Of a stretch of DNA of 64,000 nucleotides, positions 1-11,196 are shown in pieces. The notes beneath the pieces were generated by a model. That model did no database searches and was not told where the DNA came from. It saw nothing but the letters and a program-made list of their open reading frames with translations. Origin of the DNA: Tricholoma matsutake (taxonomy: Eukaryota > Basidiomycota > Agaricomycetes > Agaricales > Tricholomataceae). The position numbers were made by a program, and so were the translations under genes. Position 1 is the first letter of the stretch, and every line of letters starts with the position of its first letter. The stretch spans positions 4,526,001 to 4,590,000 of the forward strand of contig AP026542.1 of assembly GCA_026075535.2 (NCBI GenBank), written 5' to 3'.

Positions 1-1815
1 TTCAAATGGCAAGCGCAGTACGGACACGTTGCGAGGTTCAAAGCCCCTTCGCTGTATGTTGTTTGTCCGTGCCCTGTTCAAGCACCTTAACTATGTTTTA
101 GGAAGACCGCCTCTAGTCTCGGACCCCAAAGCGCTCCAGTACATTCATCAAACATCAGATTACAATTTCGTCAAACCCGAGCGTCGAGAGGTGTCTCGGA
201 TACTATCTGGCTGGGTCATCCTTTTTGTATGACGACTGCCCGCGTTTTCTCGCACTCATTGCATCTTCACCCTGACATCGAAAGGCCATGCTTCCCAGAT
301 TTTCAGGACCTGATGCGCCTCTTCTCTGCTTATGCCTCAAAGGGCGTTGGATAAAATGGCGATCTGATGCAGGTATCTGACTGGCAATCGTAAAGCTTGG
401 CGCAAAATGGGAGAGACATCATTACCTCTAGCTGTAACTCGTTGGCCGTGTTAGACATCCGTTCGTGGGCTTCTCGAATTGGAGCAGGCAAGCTTATTTT
501 TTACAATCTATTTAGTGTGTGATATTCTGCTAGCTGCTTTAACTGTGTTTAACCACGCCAACAACGACATTGGAGAAGCCTATTCAAATTTGTTGTATGC
601 TTGCCCTCTATCTTTTTTTGTGCCTTTTCACTGGATTGCTCTACAGGATGAATACATTTGGGACACCCAAATGTGGTGAAATATTTTCTCAGAGCATGCT
701 TGCCCATATTCCCACCTGCATACGTGAATTCCTAGGGGATCACGTCTAAAGTCATGACAGCCAAACTAGCTACTGGCGTTGCGAAATCCCTCGTGGACTC
801 CAGAGTTGATGCTCTCCTCCAAGGAAAGGGTAATCACTATATACTTGGTAAGTTCACATGCATCTCTTATGCACTTCTGTATCCCCGCCAGCTAAAGTGA
901 ACGCTTCAACGTACAGTTTAACGAAGAAGAGCTGCTAGCACAAATGCGGTAAGTCTTCAAGTCATACTCTGTCATTCATCTTGAGTCATTAAACACATGT
1001 ATTCACTAGCGTTATCATACTTACTTGCGGGGCATGAGACCACCGCCAGCACTCTCGGCTGGATGCTGCTTGAAATGCACGCAATAGAAAACACCATCCG
1101 ATCGCGTGGAAACTCGGAATTCAAGCATAGGCCATCAGACTTCGATGCGATCGTATCTGTAGACTGTCAGCAGTCATGTGTCTTCTGAGTGATCCCCGTG
1201 CTTTCGCACTTATGACATATGCAGGAAAAACTTCGATATCAACCCGTGGCAAACAACATCTTCAGGGAAGCCATTAAGGACGACCTTCTGTTCCTTTCAA
1301 AGCCCATCATCACGTCTTCTGGAAAAACTATCTACGAGATCCCGGTTCCCAAAGGGCTGAATCTATTGATGACTACGACAGATTCTCGTGGAGCTTTCAT
1401 TCATTGGCAATGGTGAAATCCTTATCACGAGCTGTATCAGAAACTAGGACCTATTCGGTGAGGGACACCCACACTTTTGATCCATAACGGTGGTTGCATT
1501 ATGGAATAAAGAGGCGACAACTGTTGGCGTGTTGGCGGCTTTAGTTGCCTTATCTTAAAATTCTCTCATGTTCTCGGCTGCGTTTTTTCTCGGTCTGTCA
1601 GCATGGGCTTTTCTAGTGAAATACGGTTAGTGATGATCCGAGTATAGAAGTATGTGCCATGTGTTCACTAAAAATGGAGCTTGCATCGGATGGAATTTCG
1701 CGGTTATAGAGATTCACAACCTTGGTCCTTCACCATTGAGTTAGTTCGGAATTTCGAGTTCTCCGTCACACCAGAATCTCAGAGAGGACCTGAAGGGAGG
1801 TTGCGCTTGACATAG
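1..1815 (+). pseudogene. Decayed cytochrome P450, 5' end outside window
   Basis: P450 pieces occur in the right order but in shifting frames. Near 70-210 there is DPKALQYIHQTSDYNF and KPERREVSRILSG. Around 280-330 a piece resembles RKxMLPxFSGPDA. At 997-1080 the I-helix motif AGHETTAST (oxygen activation, consensus AGxxT) is clear. At 1219-1380 there is the segment before the meander with IPVPKG. Around 1679-1720 a heme loop ACIGWNFAVIEI holds the cysteine ligand, and FTIELVRNFEF lies near 1735. Known family role: microsomal haem monooxygenase. Several stops and frame changes cannot all be introns, and I could not find a clean ExxR motif or an N-terminal membrane anchor. I infer a pseudogene. 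A gene with many small introns and sequence errors is a less likely alternative. Confidence 0.75.
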
Positions 1816-2190
1816 TCCTGATGATCGAGGGTGGAGTCGAGAATGGAGCGCAATTGCCCGAGGAAGCGGAATCGCCGAGGGGAGCGCAGTTGCCGTTGAG
1901 GGTCAAGGGGAGATTTATAATTTGACTGACTATTACTGTTGCTGTATAAGTAAATTGTCAACCGTCGGAGCCGTATTCAAAGTAACAGTTATTTAAGACA
2001 ACAAGTTGTAAGGAAGTATAAAAATGATGATATGGATACATTGAAATCAGAACAGAAAAAAACTACGGACAACAAGGCTAGTAAAACATACCTCGGCTAG
2101 AGGATGAAACACGTAATAACTCATACATACGTCGTAATCCATCTTGATCTGTCCATCCTAAAACTTGCGCCCAGCGTCGTGTCTGTATCA
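1816..2190. other. Intergenic, no gene seen
   Basis: This is the gap between the 3' end of the P450 remnant and the 3' end of the MOCOS-like gene, so the two genes converge here. I see no conserved protein segment and no repeat. It probably holds only 3' untranslated sequence. Confidence 0.5.
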
Positions 2191-4263
2191 TTAGAGTGCG
2201 TGAGAAGTAGCAGGGACACCCTTCGTTGCCATCCAGCGGTCCCACAATGTCTGCCGTGATTGCTCGTGGCCCATCAATGCCGCAAATCGTATTACCTTCC
2301 ATACATCCTGGAAGTTACTTGCCAGTCCGAGACTGATCCTAATCACGCCCAATTCCCTCCCGACAATATTCTCAAAATCTTTTTGAGTCACCCCGGGATA
2401 AAGTCGTTGCATATGGTCTTGGAACCCTAAGAGTGCCGCAGCCGCTCCAGGGTTGCACATACAACCCGTACGAAGGGAGATGAATTGTTTTGACGCAGAA
2501 TATTCGATAAAGGAGTTAGGAATCATGTCTCCATTAGGCTATGAGACGATAAGAAAGCGTCTCGATTTACTACGAAAGACTTACCTGAAGAAATATCAGA
2601 GATACCATCGAACCCGTGTCCGCTTGGGCTCCGATGTTCTTTACCCGCCGTGCTGGCAAACGTGAGAGAATACGAACGACAGGAGCTTCATTTGTGTCGT
2701 GACGTAGTCGTGATAATGAAGAAATAAGAAAATGTAGGAGGGAGGAAAGTCGCATCGGGAGGAAGGGAAGGTATGCGGACAAGAATTGTAGTCCATCCGT
2801 GACTGCTGGTAATGTCAGATAATTGATAGTACCGTCCTGTCAAAAGATAATTGATCTTGGGTGAGATCAGGTCATTTGCACTTTGATGAGAGAAGCACTG
2901 ACTTCGAATTGTTCGTGAAGATCGTGAGCACGAGTAACAAGAGTTCCCGGGACTTGAACTACGTCCACGTTGCCACCAGCGAACCATGGTCGTTTGAGCT
3001 TGGTCAGAAAACTTTTCTTGACCACCAGTGCTCCGACGCCTGTCGGAAAACCAAACATCTTGTAAAATGATACGCCCATCGCATCAACAGGGTATTCTGA
3101 CAATGAGAAGATGGATGTTGGCGCAAGAGCTGCTGCGTCCAGCAGGGTATGGTACCCGAGAGAGGAAGCGTATTCGATCATGGATAGCGGATTTTTGCTG
3201 TTGGATATGTTCGATTGAGCTGTTAGCGCGAACAAACTCGGGGCTTGTTCTGGTGATCTGGGACGATTGCGCAGTAGGATGTTCTAACAGGAAATCAATG
3301 GTGAGAATATGGTATTCTCTGATGAAGATACCTTCGCCGTAGACGGATCGAAGCCTCCAGTGGGCGTTGATTGAATATAGCAGACCTTTCCCCCACGGTA
3401 CGTAGCATACTCTCGGATGCCATGCACCTGCAAAGCATTTAACCGTCTGATGATCAAAAGATGCACGAAAATGTCAACGTACGCTATTGTGAGAGTCGCT
3501 ACCCAGAACATAGGAACTACCACCAGCAAAAGGATAAGACTCTCCCACAAGCTTGAACGCCCCGGAAGCATTTGCAGTGAAGATCACAGTGTACTCAGGA
3601 GGTGCATTGAAGAAGGCGAGGACAGCCGCCCGGGCGTCGTCAGCACATTTGAGAGATAGACTGGAACTAGAAGAGATATTACTCATACGCGTCAACATGA
3701 ACAACAGGCATGACAATTACCTGTTGCTGACAGAATGAGTGTTGCCCATGACACTACGATTGAGAAAGTCCGTGTGGACGCGAATGAGACTTTCGGGATA
3801 AAGCGCGCCACCCATGTAATCAACATAGGTTTCCCCAGTACGCTCCAATCTCACATAATCCGTTCGGCGTAGAGAATCAAGGATCCATGTTAAACGATAC
3901 TCTTTCAGTCATCACTTGATGAGTGAGCTGCGAGAGTGAAGAGAAAAAAGGTTCTTTACCAGGATATTCCATAAGAAAAGACGCGTACGCCTCGGCGGTC
4001 TCTTTCGTCGTATCCACGTCAGGAGAATAGGCAGTCTGTGACGATTGTCTGGAATGTTGTTGGCAGAAATGTTGATGGCCACGAAGAGGAGATTTTTCAT
4101 TGACTAGAATCGAGCTCTCCTGTGAAGAGCGAGCTGAATTAGGCGGGTCAGGCATGTCTGCAGAGACACATCCTAGGGTGATCCGAGACCAGATCTTAGA
4201 ACCGCGTCGTCGAAGGGAATGGTGGGAGGTGGCGGGATGTTTGATGGACTGTGAGTTACCCAT
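2191..4263 (-). CDS. MOCOS-like PLP-dependent aminotransferase class V (NifS-like) protein
   Basis: The gene reads from an ATG at 4263 (MGNSQSIKHPAT) through several short introns to a stop at 2191. Segments in order: YVDYMGGALYPESLI near 3800-3850, the nucleotide-binding region TANASGAFKLVGESYPF near 3560, GSDSHNSV near 3490, GIREYATYRGGKV near 3400, PLP aspartate in LLDAAALAP near 3130, the Schiff-base lysine in SFYKMFGFPTG near 3060, and the persulfide cysteine loop LRTGCMCNPGA near 2465. These match the N-terminal domain of molybdenum cofactor sulfurase (MOCOS/Hxb), which moves sulfur from cysteine to the molybdenum centre. The protein ends soon after FAALMGHEQSR; there is no MOSC domain, so it may be a free-standing desulfurase-like enzyme and not a full MOCOS. 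The first ~60 residues look disordered. All key residues seem present, so I call it intact. Confidence 0.8.
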
Positions 4264-5850
4264 GTCAATATCGTAACGTGTCGAGGTCGTAAGGTCGTAA
4301 AGGTATCCAAGGAGTACAGTAGTAGGACCTGAAGCCTGGAGCTTGAAGGCTTATAAAGGTTAAATGTTCCAAACCTAGAATAGTATAATAAATCCAACTA
4401 GTTGTTTTCCAAGAAAAGATTCATGGTTGTTGGTAATCGGCAAGAGCAAACAGCCTCAGGTATCCATAGGCCAAGATACACGTCCACTCCTGACTCGTCT
4501 TTGGAAAGAAGCACCCAATCTAACATACCCCATATGTCTGAAGAACTCAGGGCATTAATTACCCTCTGGGGTATGCATCGTGATTTGATTTATGCATTGA
4601 TCACATCTTCCCCTTTTACATATGTATCAACTTTTCATCCGACTGGTGGACTAGTTGGACTAGGTTGGACTATGTCCCAAGAATAGAAGATAAAACGATC
4701 CGCGATCCCGTTAGATCAAAATCATAGGACCTGAACTTGATCTCGAATATTAATTACATAGATTCTTGTGGACACATGGCTGAACACGTTGCCAATGGAT
4801 GCACACATGCGTAGACACAGGAAGTGCTGAGTATTGAAATATTGACTCCTGACGCATTGACAGACACTGGGGTTGATTGAAAAAAAATAATACTTATGGC
4901 GTACTTGAAGAACGGATTGCCGATCCATTTGAATCCAATCAATTGGCAGCGGTGGTGCACTACTATAGTTAGATGCTGGAAACATCCAGCGTGTCAAACG
5001 GAGCCTGGGCCAGTGGAGAACATCAGAAAGAGCAGTTATCGAGATTCGCCGAAATTAGTAATACATTATTGATTAATAAATTATAACCTGTTCGGGAGAT
5101 ATTCGGGCACTATTACGGCTTGATGTTTAATATACCTCTTGTTCCATAGAGTACGGACAGGACAGGACATAATGCAGCTGACAGGGCATAACCTCAAGTA
5201 AGAGGGCAGCAAAGAGGAACTTCATCACGAGCAGCTTCCATATATACGGGCAGAGAACGCCTGAGATGTTTGGGAACGACAATCCTTCTATGAGGCAAAT
5301 ACATCAAAGTTATGTGTCAGCTATCCAGAAAATCAGGAATAGGCGAATGAGGGAAAAGATTAGACGGCGTCTGCGATGTCAATTTGCAGTTTTTCCCACA
5401 TGACCAGGCCACAGAGATTAGTCGTTAGATTAGCCCTATGATAAGAAGGCACTCGAAATCGATTATCCATATTCCCCCTGCACTGGGTAGTGACGCCCAC
5501 GCCCACAGCGCTGAATGATACAGGAGCGTCCCGGTGTGCCATTCAGGACTGTAGTAATTCCATGAGCATAAATTGAATCGTGCTCGGTGGGCGTCGGATC
5601 TGTGGCAGACACTGGGCAATTAACTAGTGCGGAGAGAATCTCAGGCTGTATGTCACAGAAACCATTGTGATCGCACGGCGTTAGAGCTGACTCGCTATTT
5701 CTCATTCATCGGTATTCCGATTGACTCTTGAGTCTGAGTTGGCACTTCGGTACCAAACTCCAAGAGTAATCGTTCAAATAAGTTACCATTCCTGTCAGTG
5801 CCATTTTCAACTAAAGGATTTTTAGGTCTCTAGTCCAATAATTTGCGACC
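4264..5850. other. Long intergenic stretch, AT-rich
   Basis: No open reading frame here has recognisable protein character; the short frames at 4402-4686 and 5360-5705 lack conserved segments. The first part should hold the promoter of the divergent MOCOS-like gene. The rest looks like unconstrained DNA leading into the transposon island. Confidence 0.5.
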
Positions 5851-5852
5851 TA

Positions 5853-6210
5853 CTATATCGCCTAATTGGTCTGAAATCTCCCAGGGAGTCTGAAATTCAA
5901 TTTCTACATTTTATCTGCTTGCGCAATCCCCCCGGAGTTTTACGGGATCTAATTGACTAGTAGTAACGGATGTATGTATGATTTCACGAAGGAATACAAG
6001 CTGTGGAAGCAGTTGAGAAACAGTAGCCGGAGTGATCAAACAGTGATACAAATGAAAATGTCTTGTTCACCATGGCAAAAACCACTCCCAAAGCCCGAAA
6101 AAATTTGACAGGACACCTACACTATACCAGACTACGGTAGCACAATCTCTTCAAATCTCCAGGGGTGTTGTGCCCATGTTCGAGAGCAATGAAGGGACAC
6201 TGTCAATTTT
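5853..6210 (+). repeat. Left inverted arm of foldback element 1
   Basis: It pairs with 6710-7064 in reverse complement, with scattered mismatches and small indels. The outermost ~40 bases are the best conserved. The inner boundary is approximate, near the GTCACACTTTGTCACAG stretch. Confidence 0.75.
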
Positions 6211-6277
6211 GTCACACTTTGTCACAGTAAAATTGAATGTCCACTGGCCGGCTCAACAGCAAGTATAGAAATTCAAT

Positions 6278-6443
6278 CCTAGCGTAATCAGAGTTTAACT
6301 CAGTCTCTGTATAAGTGACTTTAGGTAATACAAATACTGTACCTAGCGTAATCAGAGTTTAACTATAGGTACAGTAAGTAATGATTCATAATTGAGTAAT
6401 AACAAACACGCTCACCTCAGTCTCTGTATAAGTGACTGAGGTG
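6278..6443. repeat. Two small palindromes with shared, duplicated cores
   Basis: Inside the loop of the foldback element, the core CTAGCGTAATCAGAGTTTAA appears at 6279 and again at 6343, and CAGTCTCTGTATAAGTGACT appears at 6301 and again at 6418. The second copies sit in perfect hairpins: arms TACTGTACCT/AGGTACAGTA (6335-6344 and 6367-6376) and arms CACCTCAGTC/GACTGAGGTG (6413-6422 and 6434-6443). The first copies lie back to back without these arms. The function is unknown. Confidence 0.8.
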
Positions 6444-6709
6444 AATGGTTGACTGTCTCCTCTATATATATGTGAGGCCAGCTACACAAAGAATGAAAGG
6501 AATAAACAGCACAAAGGGGCTTACGAAACGACACATCAAAGGGATAGGCTATAAATAGTACACACATCAAATGCGTGATCATGTACGCTCACGGTGTGAT
6601 AATGAGCATTCTCAAGTGGCTCGAGATGCTGAGGCACAAGAAATCACAAGCAAATGTAAAGCGCACACACTACATACTGTTTCTGGGCAGACCTTGAATT
6701 TTGATGGGT

Positions 6710-7064
6710 TTTGTCACACTGTCTCTCCTCACTCTTGAACATGGGCTCACCACCCTGGAGACTTGAAGAGAGTGTGTTACCATAGTTTGGTCTAGTGTAG
6801 GTGTCCTGTCAAATTTTTTTGGGCTTTGGGAGTGATTTTTGCCATGGTGAACAAGACATTTTCATTTGTATCACTGTTTGATCACTCCAGCTACTGTTTC
6901 TCAACTGCTTCCACAGCTTGTATTCCTTAGTGAAATCATACATACATCTGTTACTACTAGTCAATTAGATCCCATAAAACTCTGGGGGGATTGTGCAAGC
7001 AGATAAAATGTAGAAATTGAATTTCAGACTTCCTGGGAGATTTCAGACCAATTGGGCGATATAG
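6710..7064 (-). repeat. Right inverted arm of foldback element 1
   Basis: This is the reverse complement partner of 5853-6210. It differs by point changes and short indels, so the two arms have diverged since they were identical. Confidence 0.75.
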
Positions 7065-7066
7065 TA

Positions 7067-7704
7067 ATAGCTAAATGTAGCCTAGAATTATCAGCATCCC
7101 ATGCCAAGCAAGTGCAACTGTACTAACAAGGGTCAAGAGTTTCAATATATTTTGTAAACTGCCTCAGAATCTATGAGGAGGATATGGTTCTGCTTCAGAA
7201 TTGAAATACACATTGACTAACATATATTGAATCAATCTACAACATAAAATAAAGGTAAGATGAAGTGGTAGTGTTAGCAGAAAGAAGCCAAGTCGACAAG
7301 TGCCAAAAACAGGGAAATGTCACATTCTGTCACACATTTTGCATCATTCTTCCACCGAATGCCTCGAAGACATTATAAAACCCTAGTATTCTTGGGATAT
7401 AATCTAATTGATGCATACAAGAGGCCACAAACTTCCCAGGATTTTTCAGATACTTCTGCCCTTTAGAGAACTGAATAAAGTCACAGGTGATCATTTTGAT
7501 CTGTTAATTTGATGTCTCTCTTTGCTTCCACAACACCCATCCTTCAAATGAGTTCATATATGGATTCACATCCAGTGTACCCTATAGTCTGAAAAGACTC
7601 TGAGAGAAAAAGCTGGCGAGATCATTTGAGAAGTGTGATTTTGAAACTCTCTACCATTTTGAATGCTGCTACATGTCATAGTACTGTCGAACTTTCAATG
7701 TCAT
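7067..7704. other. AT-rich spacer between two foldback elements
   Basis: No protein-coding signal is seen. The sequence is AT-rich with many short stops in all frames. Confidence 0.5.
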
Positions 7705-8441
7705 AAGGTAGAGGACATCCACAACTCGCCAATGTCATGTGCCATTCCAAAACAGGTGAAGTAAGACAAAATTGCATTGTAAAAGCGACACAACACCTAT
7801 ATGGGTAATCTAGTCAATAAAAGTTGTGTTAATAGCGATAAAAAGGTCCCTGAGATAGGTAGTTTCATGTCAAATGTAGATTATCAAGTGCTATTTTGTG
7901 TCGATGTGTTCTGAGTGCGTTGCGTTGTGAAATTTGAAATTAGTCATTCAGTTCGTGTTGGCTTGCCTAAAGCTGTTGCACACGGCTAATTCAGATGTAT
8001 ATAAAGAGATTTTATAAAGCAAATGTTGAATATCTTCCACCAATCATCTACAACAACTCCCCCAGAATCTTTCATGACTCAAAGAACAAGCTGGGAGACA
8101 CAAAAACAAAAGATATTCAAAATTTGCTCTATAAAATCTCTTTATATACATCTGAATTGGTTGTGTGCAACAACTTTAGGCAAGCCGACACGAACTGAAT
8201 GACTAATTTCAAATTTCACGACACAACGCACTCAGAACACATCGACACAAAATAGCACTCGATAATCTACATTTGACATGAAACTACCTATCTCAGGCAC
8301 CTTTTTATCGCTATTAACACAACTTCTATTGACTAGATTACCCATATAGGTGTTGTGTCGCTTTTACAATGCAATTTTGTCTTACTTTGCCCATTTTGCA
8401 ATGGCACGTGACATTGGTGGGTTGTGGATGTCCTCTATCTT
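7705..8441. mobile_element. Giant hairpin: ~335 bp near-perfect inverted arms with ~70 base loop
   Basis: The left arm runs from AAGGTAGAGGACATCCACAA at 7705 to about 8040; the right arm runs from about 8110 to 8441 and ends GTTGTGGATGTCCTCTATCTT. The arms pair almost continuously, for example GAAATTAGTCATTCAGTTCG near 7937 against its complement near 8198, and CAGATGTATATAAAGAGATT near 7993 against its complement near 8140. Only a short loop around 8041-8109 is unpaired. No transposase is encoded, and I found no convincing target duplication. It could be a foldback transposon or an inverted duplication. If transcribed it would fold into a long double-stranded RNA. Confidence 0.8.
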
Positions 8442-9093
8442 AGCTGTGACTCAAGTCATATTAATATTTTTATTATGTAAGGCTCCAACTGTTCAGTTTA
8501 TGTATACTCCTTCAAAGGTCAAGTATACATAAACAGTTGCCTAAATGGTATAACCATCTATATACTGTTTAATAAACATATACACACTTGATATACACAG
8601 TTGAAGTATAACCACAGTAAATGTACATCTGTATTGATCAGAGAGGACAAAACTTGATGTTGCTTCAGGAGCCAGCAAGTGAGAGATTCTGAGATTGATA
8701 CACATCTCTGATTGATTTCTGGCAAATACTGGTCCATTTCCATGATCCATCTCACCATCTGACACCAGTGCATGTCCCATGTCCCTTTCTTCCTTCCCTT
8801 CTCTTACCCTCTGTGGCACATGTGAATGATGACCTCAATTATAGTCTCTCCTAGACAGACTTCAATATATGTGATGTGACTGATTGATCATGATATATGA
8901 AGTCTGTTGTTTACCACACCCCCAAACCCATGCTAGAAAATCTTTATGTAATCTTTGGACTTTAAAACCCTGGTTTGGCCTCATTGCGTCAATATTGTAG
9001 TTCTCTCAATGTGATATTTTATGCAATCCTGCCACATACCTCTCACTTTTTGATACTCTACTTTTTGAATTCCTATGAGTCCTTAAGAATGGC
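8442..9093. other. Spacer with a small palindrome
   Basis: No gene is seen. A palindrome lies at 8486-8540, with GTTTATGTATACT and AGTATACATAAAC as arms around TCCTTCAAAGGTCA. Just downstream, ACCATCTATATACT (near 8555) recurs near 24170 at the other side of the island. Confidence 0.55.
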
Positions 9094-11196
9094 TTGAGGA
9101 CTTCACTGGCAGGACCCTGTAGGCCTCGCAACTATCAATACCATTGTGAAGAAACTCATACCAAAATGGTGAATGGGCTGCATGTGGTCCAACTTGAGCT
9201 CATTTCTGCTATCCTTGATGGACAAGATGTACTTTGCTGTACTGCCACTGGTGATGGAAAATCAGCAGCATTCTCTATTCCTTCTCTCGTGCTCTTGGAA
9301 TACAACAAACTCCTGGAGGTGTATCCAGCTGGTCTTCCAATGTGGACAAGACCTGTTGGCATGGTAATCACTCCTACAAAAGGACTGGCTGATAATATTG
9401 TATGTTCACCTTGTGCTTCACAGATTTCTTTGCTCATGGCTTTCTAGGTTCATGAGCTTTCAAAACTAAATGTCTCTGCACGCTCCTAAAGAAACTCTGA
9501 GCAATGCGAGGAATGGGGTCCACTTGGCTGGGGAGATTAAGGACTGTATCAGATGGCAGGTGGTATGTGTGGATCCAGAGCACCTGCATGACAAGGAGCG
9601 GAGGGAGATTTCAGAGAGCCCCATCTTTCAGGCTAACCTGCTGTTTGCATGCATTGATGAAGTCCATCTGATCAATGAAAGGGGTCTTTCATTTCATCTG
9701 GCATTCGCAGGCAATGGGGCCTTTTTATGCAGACACTTTCCTGCTTTGATATCTATTGTTGGTCTCTCTGCAACACTGGGGCCTAGGTTACCAATGGTTT
9801 CTGTATGTAAAAGTCTTGGTTTCTTTGAAGGTCATTTCAAACTAATCTGGAGATCTAATGAGTGTCCAAATACACAATTTAACATCCAGTTTCTCACTCA
9901 CAGACTCAATGGCAACAAATTTCCTGATTTACTTCCATACCTGGCCAACAGAAGAAAGACCATCATATACTGCTGGACTGTTGACCAGGTCTCCCATGTA
10001 TATGCTTACATATGGCATTTTCAACCAGATAGGACTAATAAGCTTAGCTGAGCTCAAGTTTATCATAGCATATGTCCTCCCAATTACAACAAGGAGATGA
10101 TAGAACTGCTTGAGACTGATCCATGCTTGCAGATGGTGATATCTACTGTTGCTTGAATGGGCTTAACACAAAGTCTCTTCTTGATAGTCTCTCACTTGGG
10201 TTTGGTTCGACATTTAATGAGTCTTGGCAGGAGAAGGGGCATGTTGGAAGGAATCCAGATATGAGTGGAAGAGGTGTTATCTTTTTGCACCGCAGAGTAA
10301 TCAAGGACACTCAATTATACCTTGCATGTATGTTTTGATTTTTTTGTTTCTATTAAAGTATTAATTCATATTTAGCTCTTATCTCTCCTCCAATTCAACA
10401 TAAGAATTGTTCAAAGAAGAAGGCCAAGACCCCTCATGTTCTGGATAGATCCCAGGCTCTCATTATTACAGAAAAATCTTGCTACATCACCTGCATTAAT
10501 ACTTGCTATGGGAACCCCTCTTTGGATTTATCTTATCTAGATTTGCCTTGCTTAGATTGCCTTGCTGCTGGTTGTCAGTTATCATGCCCACTCTATCTAT
10601 TGTGGTGAGGGGACAGTAACTCTCTTGTTTTCCCACTATCTCCATTACCTGCAGGCTTGAGCACATTACCCATCTTGACAACACCTTGAGCTGTCCCAAA
10701 ATCATCTATGGCAAAAAAAGATCAGTTGAAGAAGAAGGAATGAGAAGAAGCAGAGAAACACTTACTCAAATTTGGTGAATTTATTCACCAGTTTGAATGA
10801 CACTCCAATAGCCACAAGTACTGACTGCAGTTGTCATACTTCCCACCTTGTATCATATCTTCAATCCTTGACACATTGCTCATTATTCATCTCCCATCTG
10901 AAATTGAAGACATTCTCAAGAACTCATGGGCCTACTACTCCAGTCATGGAACTGCCCTTTTTAATTCAATCATTGAAATCCAAACATCAATCAAGGTCCA
11001 ATGGAACAATGCAGGAGAACTTACCCTAGCCAAGAAATGTGAAAAGTGATGGGCCACGAGAGCTGTCAATGATGAAGATGCTAGTGATCCACTGGTATCT
11101 GATCTTGGACCCTCTGAACAATCTATCGATGGACCTGCCAAACCTCTCAGCAAATCCTCAAGTCACAAGTGCCAAGCTCTGGAGGAGATAACCAAC
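9094..11196 (+). pseudogene. RecQ-like DEAD/DEVH helicase remnant
   Basis: Helicase motifs are in the correct order. The Walker A-like CTATGDGKSAAFSIP is near 9240. Motif Ia is near 9370 (ITPTKGLADN). The DEVH box CIDEVHLINERG is near 9650, and motif III LSATLGP near 9765. The second RecA-like domain starts near 9950 (RKTIIYCWTVDQV). A motif VI relative, QEKGHVGRNPDMSGRG (RecQ consensus QExGRAGR), is near 10230. A poorly kept C-terminal part continues to about 11190 (SEIEDILKNSW, LFNSIIEIQ). Frame changes, stops and the change of the motif VI arginine (GRAGR to GHVGR) show it is dead. Known role of the family: ATP-driven 3'-5' DNA unwinding. Such helicases are multi-copy in mushroom genomes and often lie among transposons; here the remnant abuts a truncated Ty3 copy. 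Confidence 0.75.

Larger units (their letters stand above)
5853..7064. mobile_element. Foldback/MITE-like element with ~360 bp inverted arms and TA duplication
   Basis: The left end reads CTATATCGCCTAATTGG and the right end is its near reverse complement, CCAATTGGGCGATATAG. The arms continue imperfectly inverted for about 360 bases each: 5853 to ~6210 pairs with ~6710 to 7064, including shared stretches such as TGAAATTCAATTTCTACATT and GAAAATGTCTTGTTCACCAT. Each end is flanked by the dinucleotide TA (5851-5852 and 7065-7066), which fits the TA target choice of Tc1/mariner-type elements. The inner ~500 bases contain no transposase. I infer a non-autonomous DNA element. TA is short enough to occur by chance, so the superfamily is uncertain. 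Confidence 0.75.
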
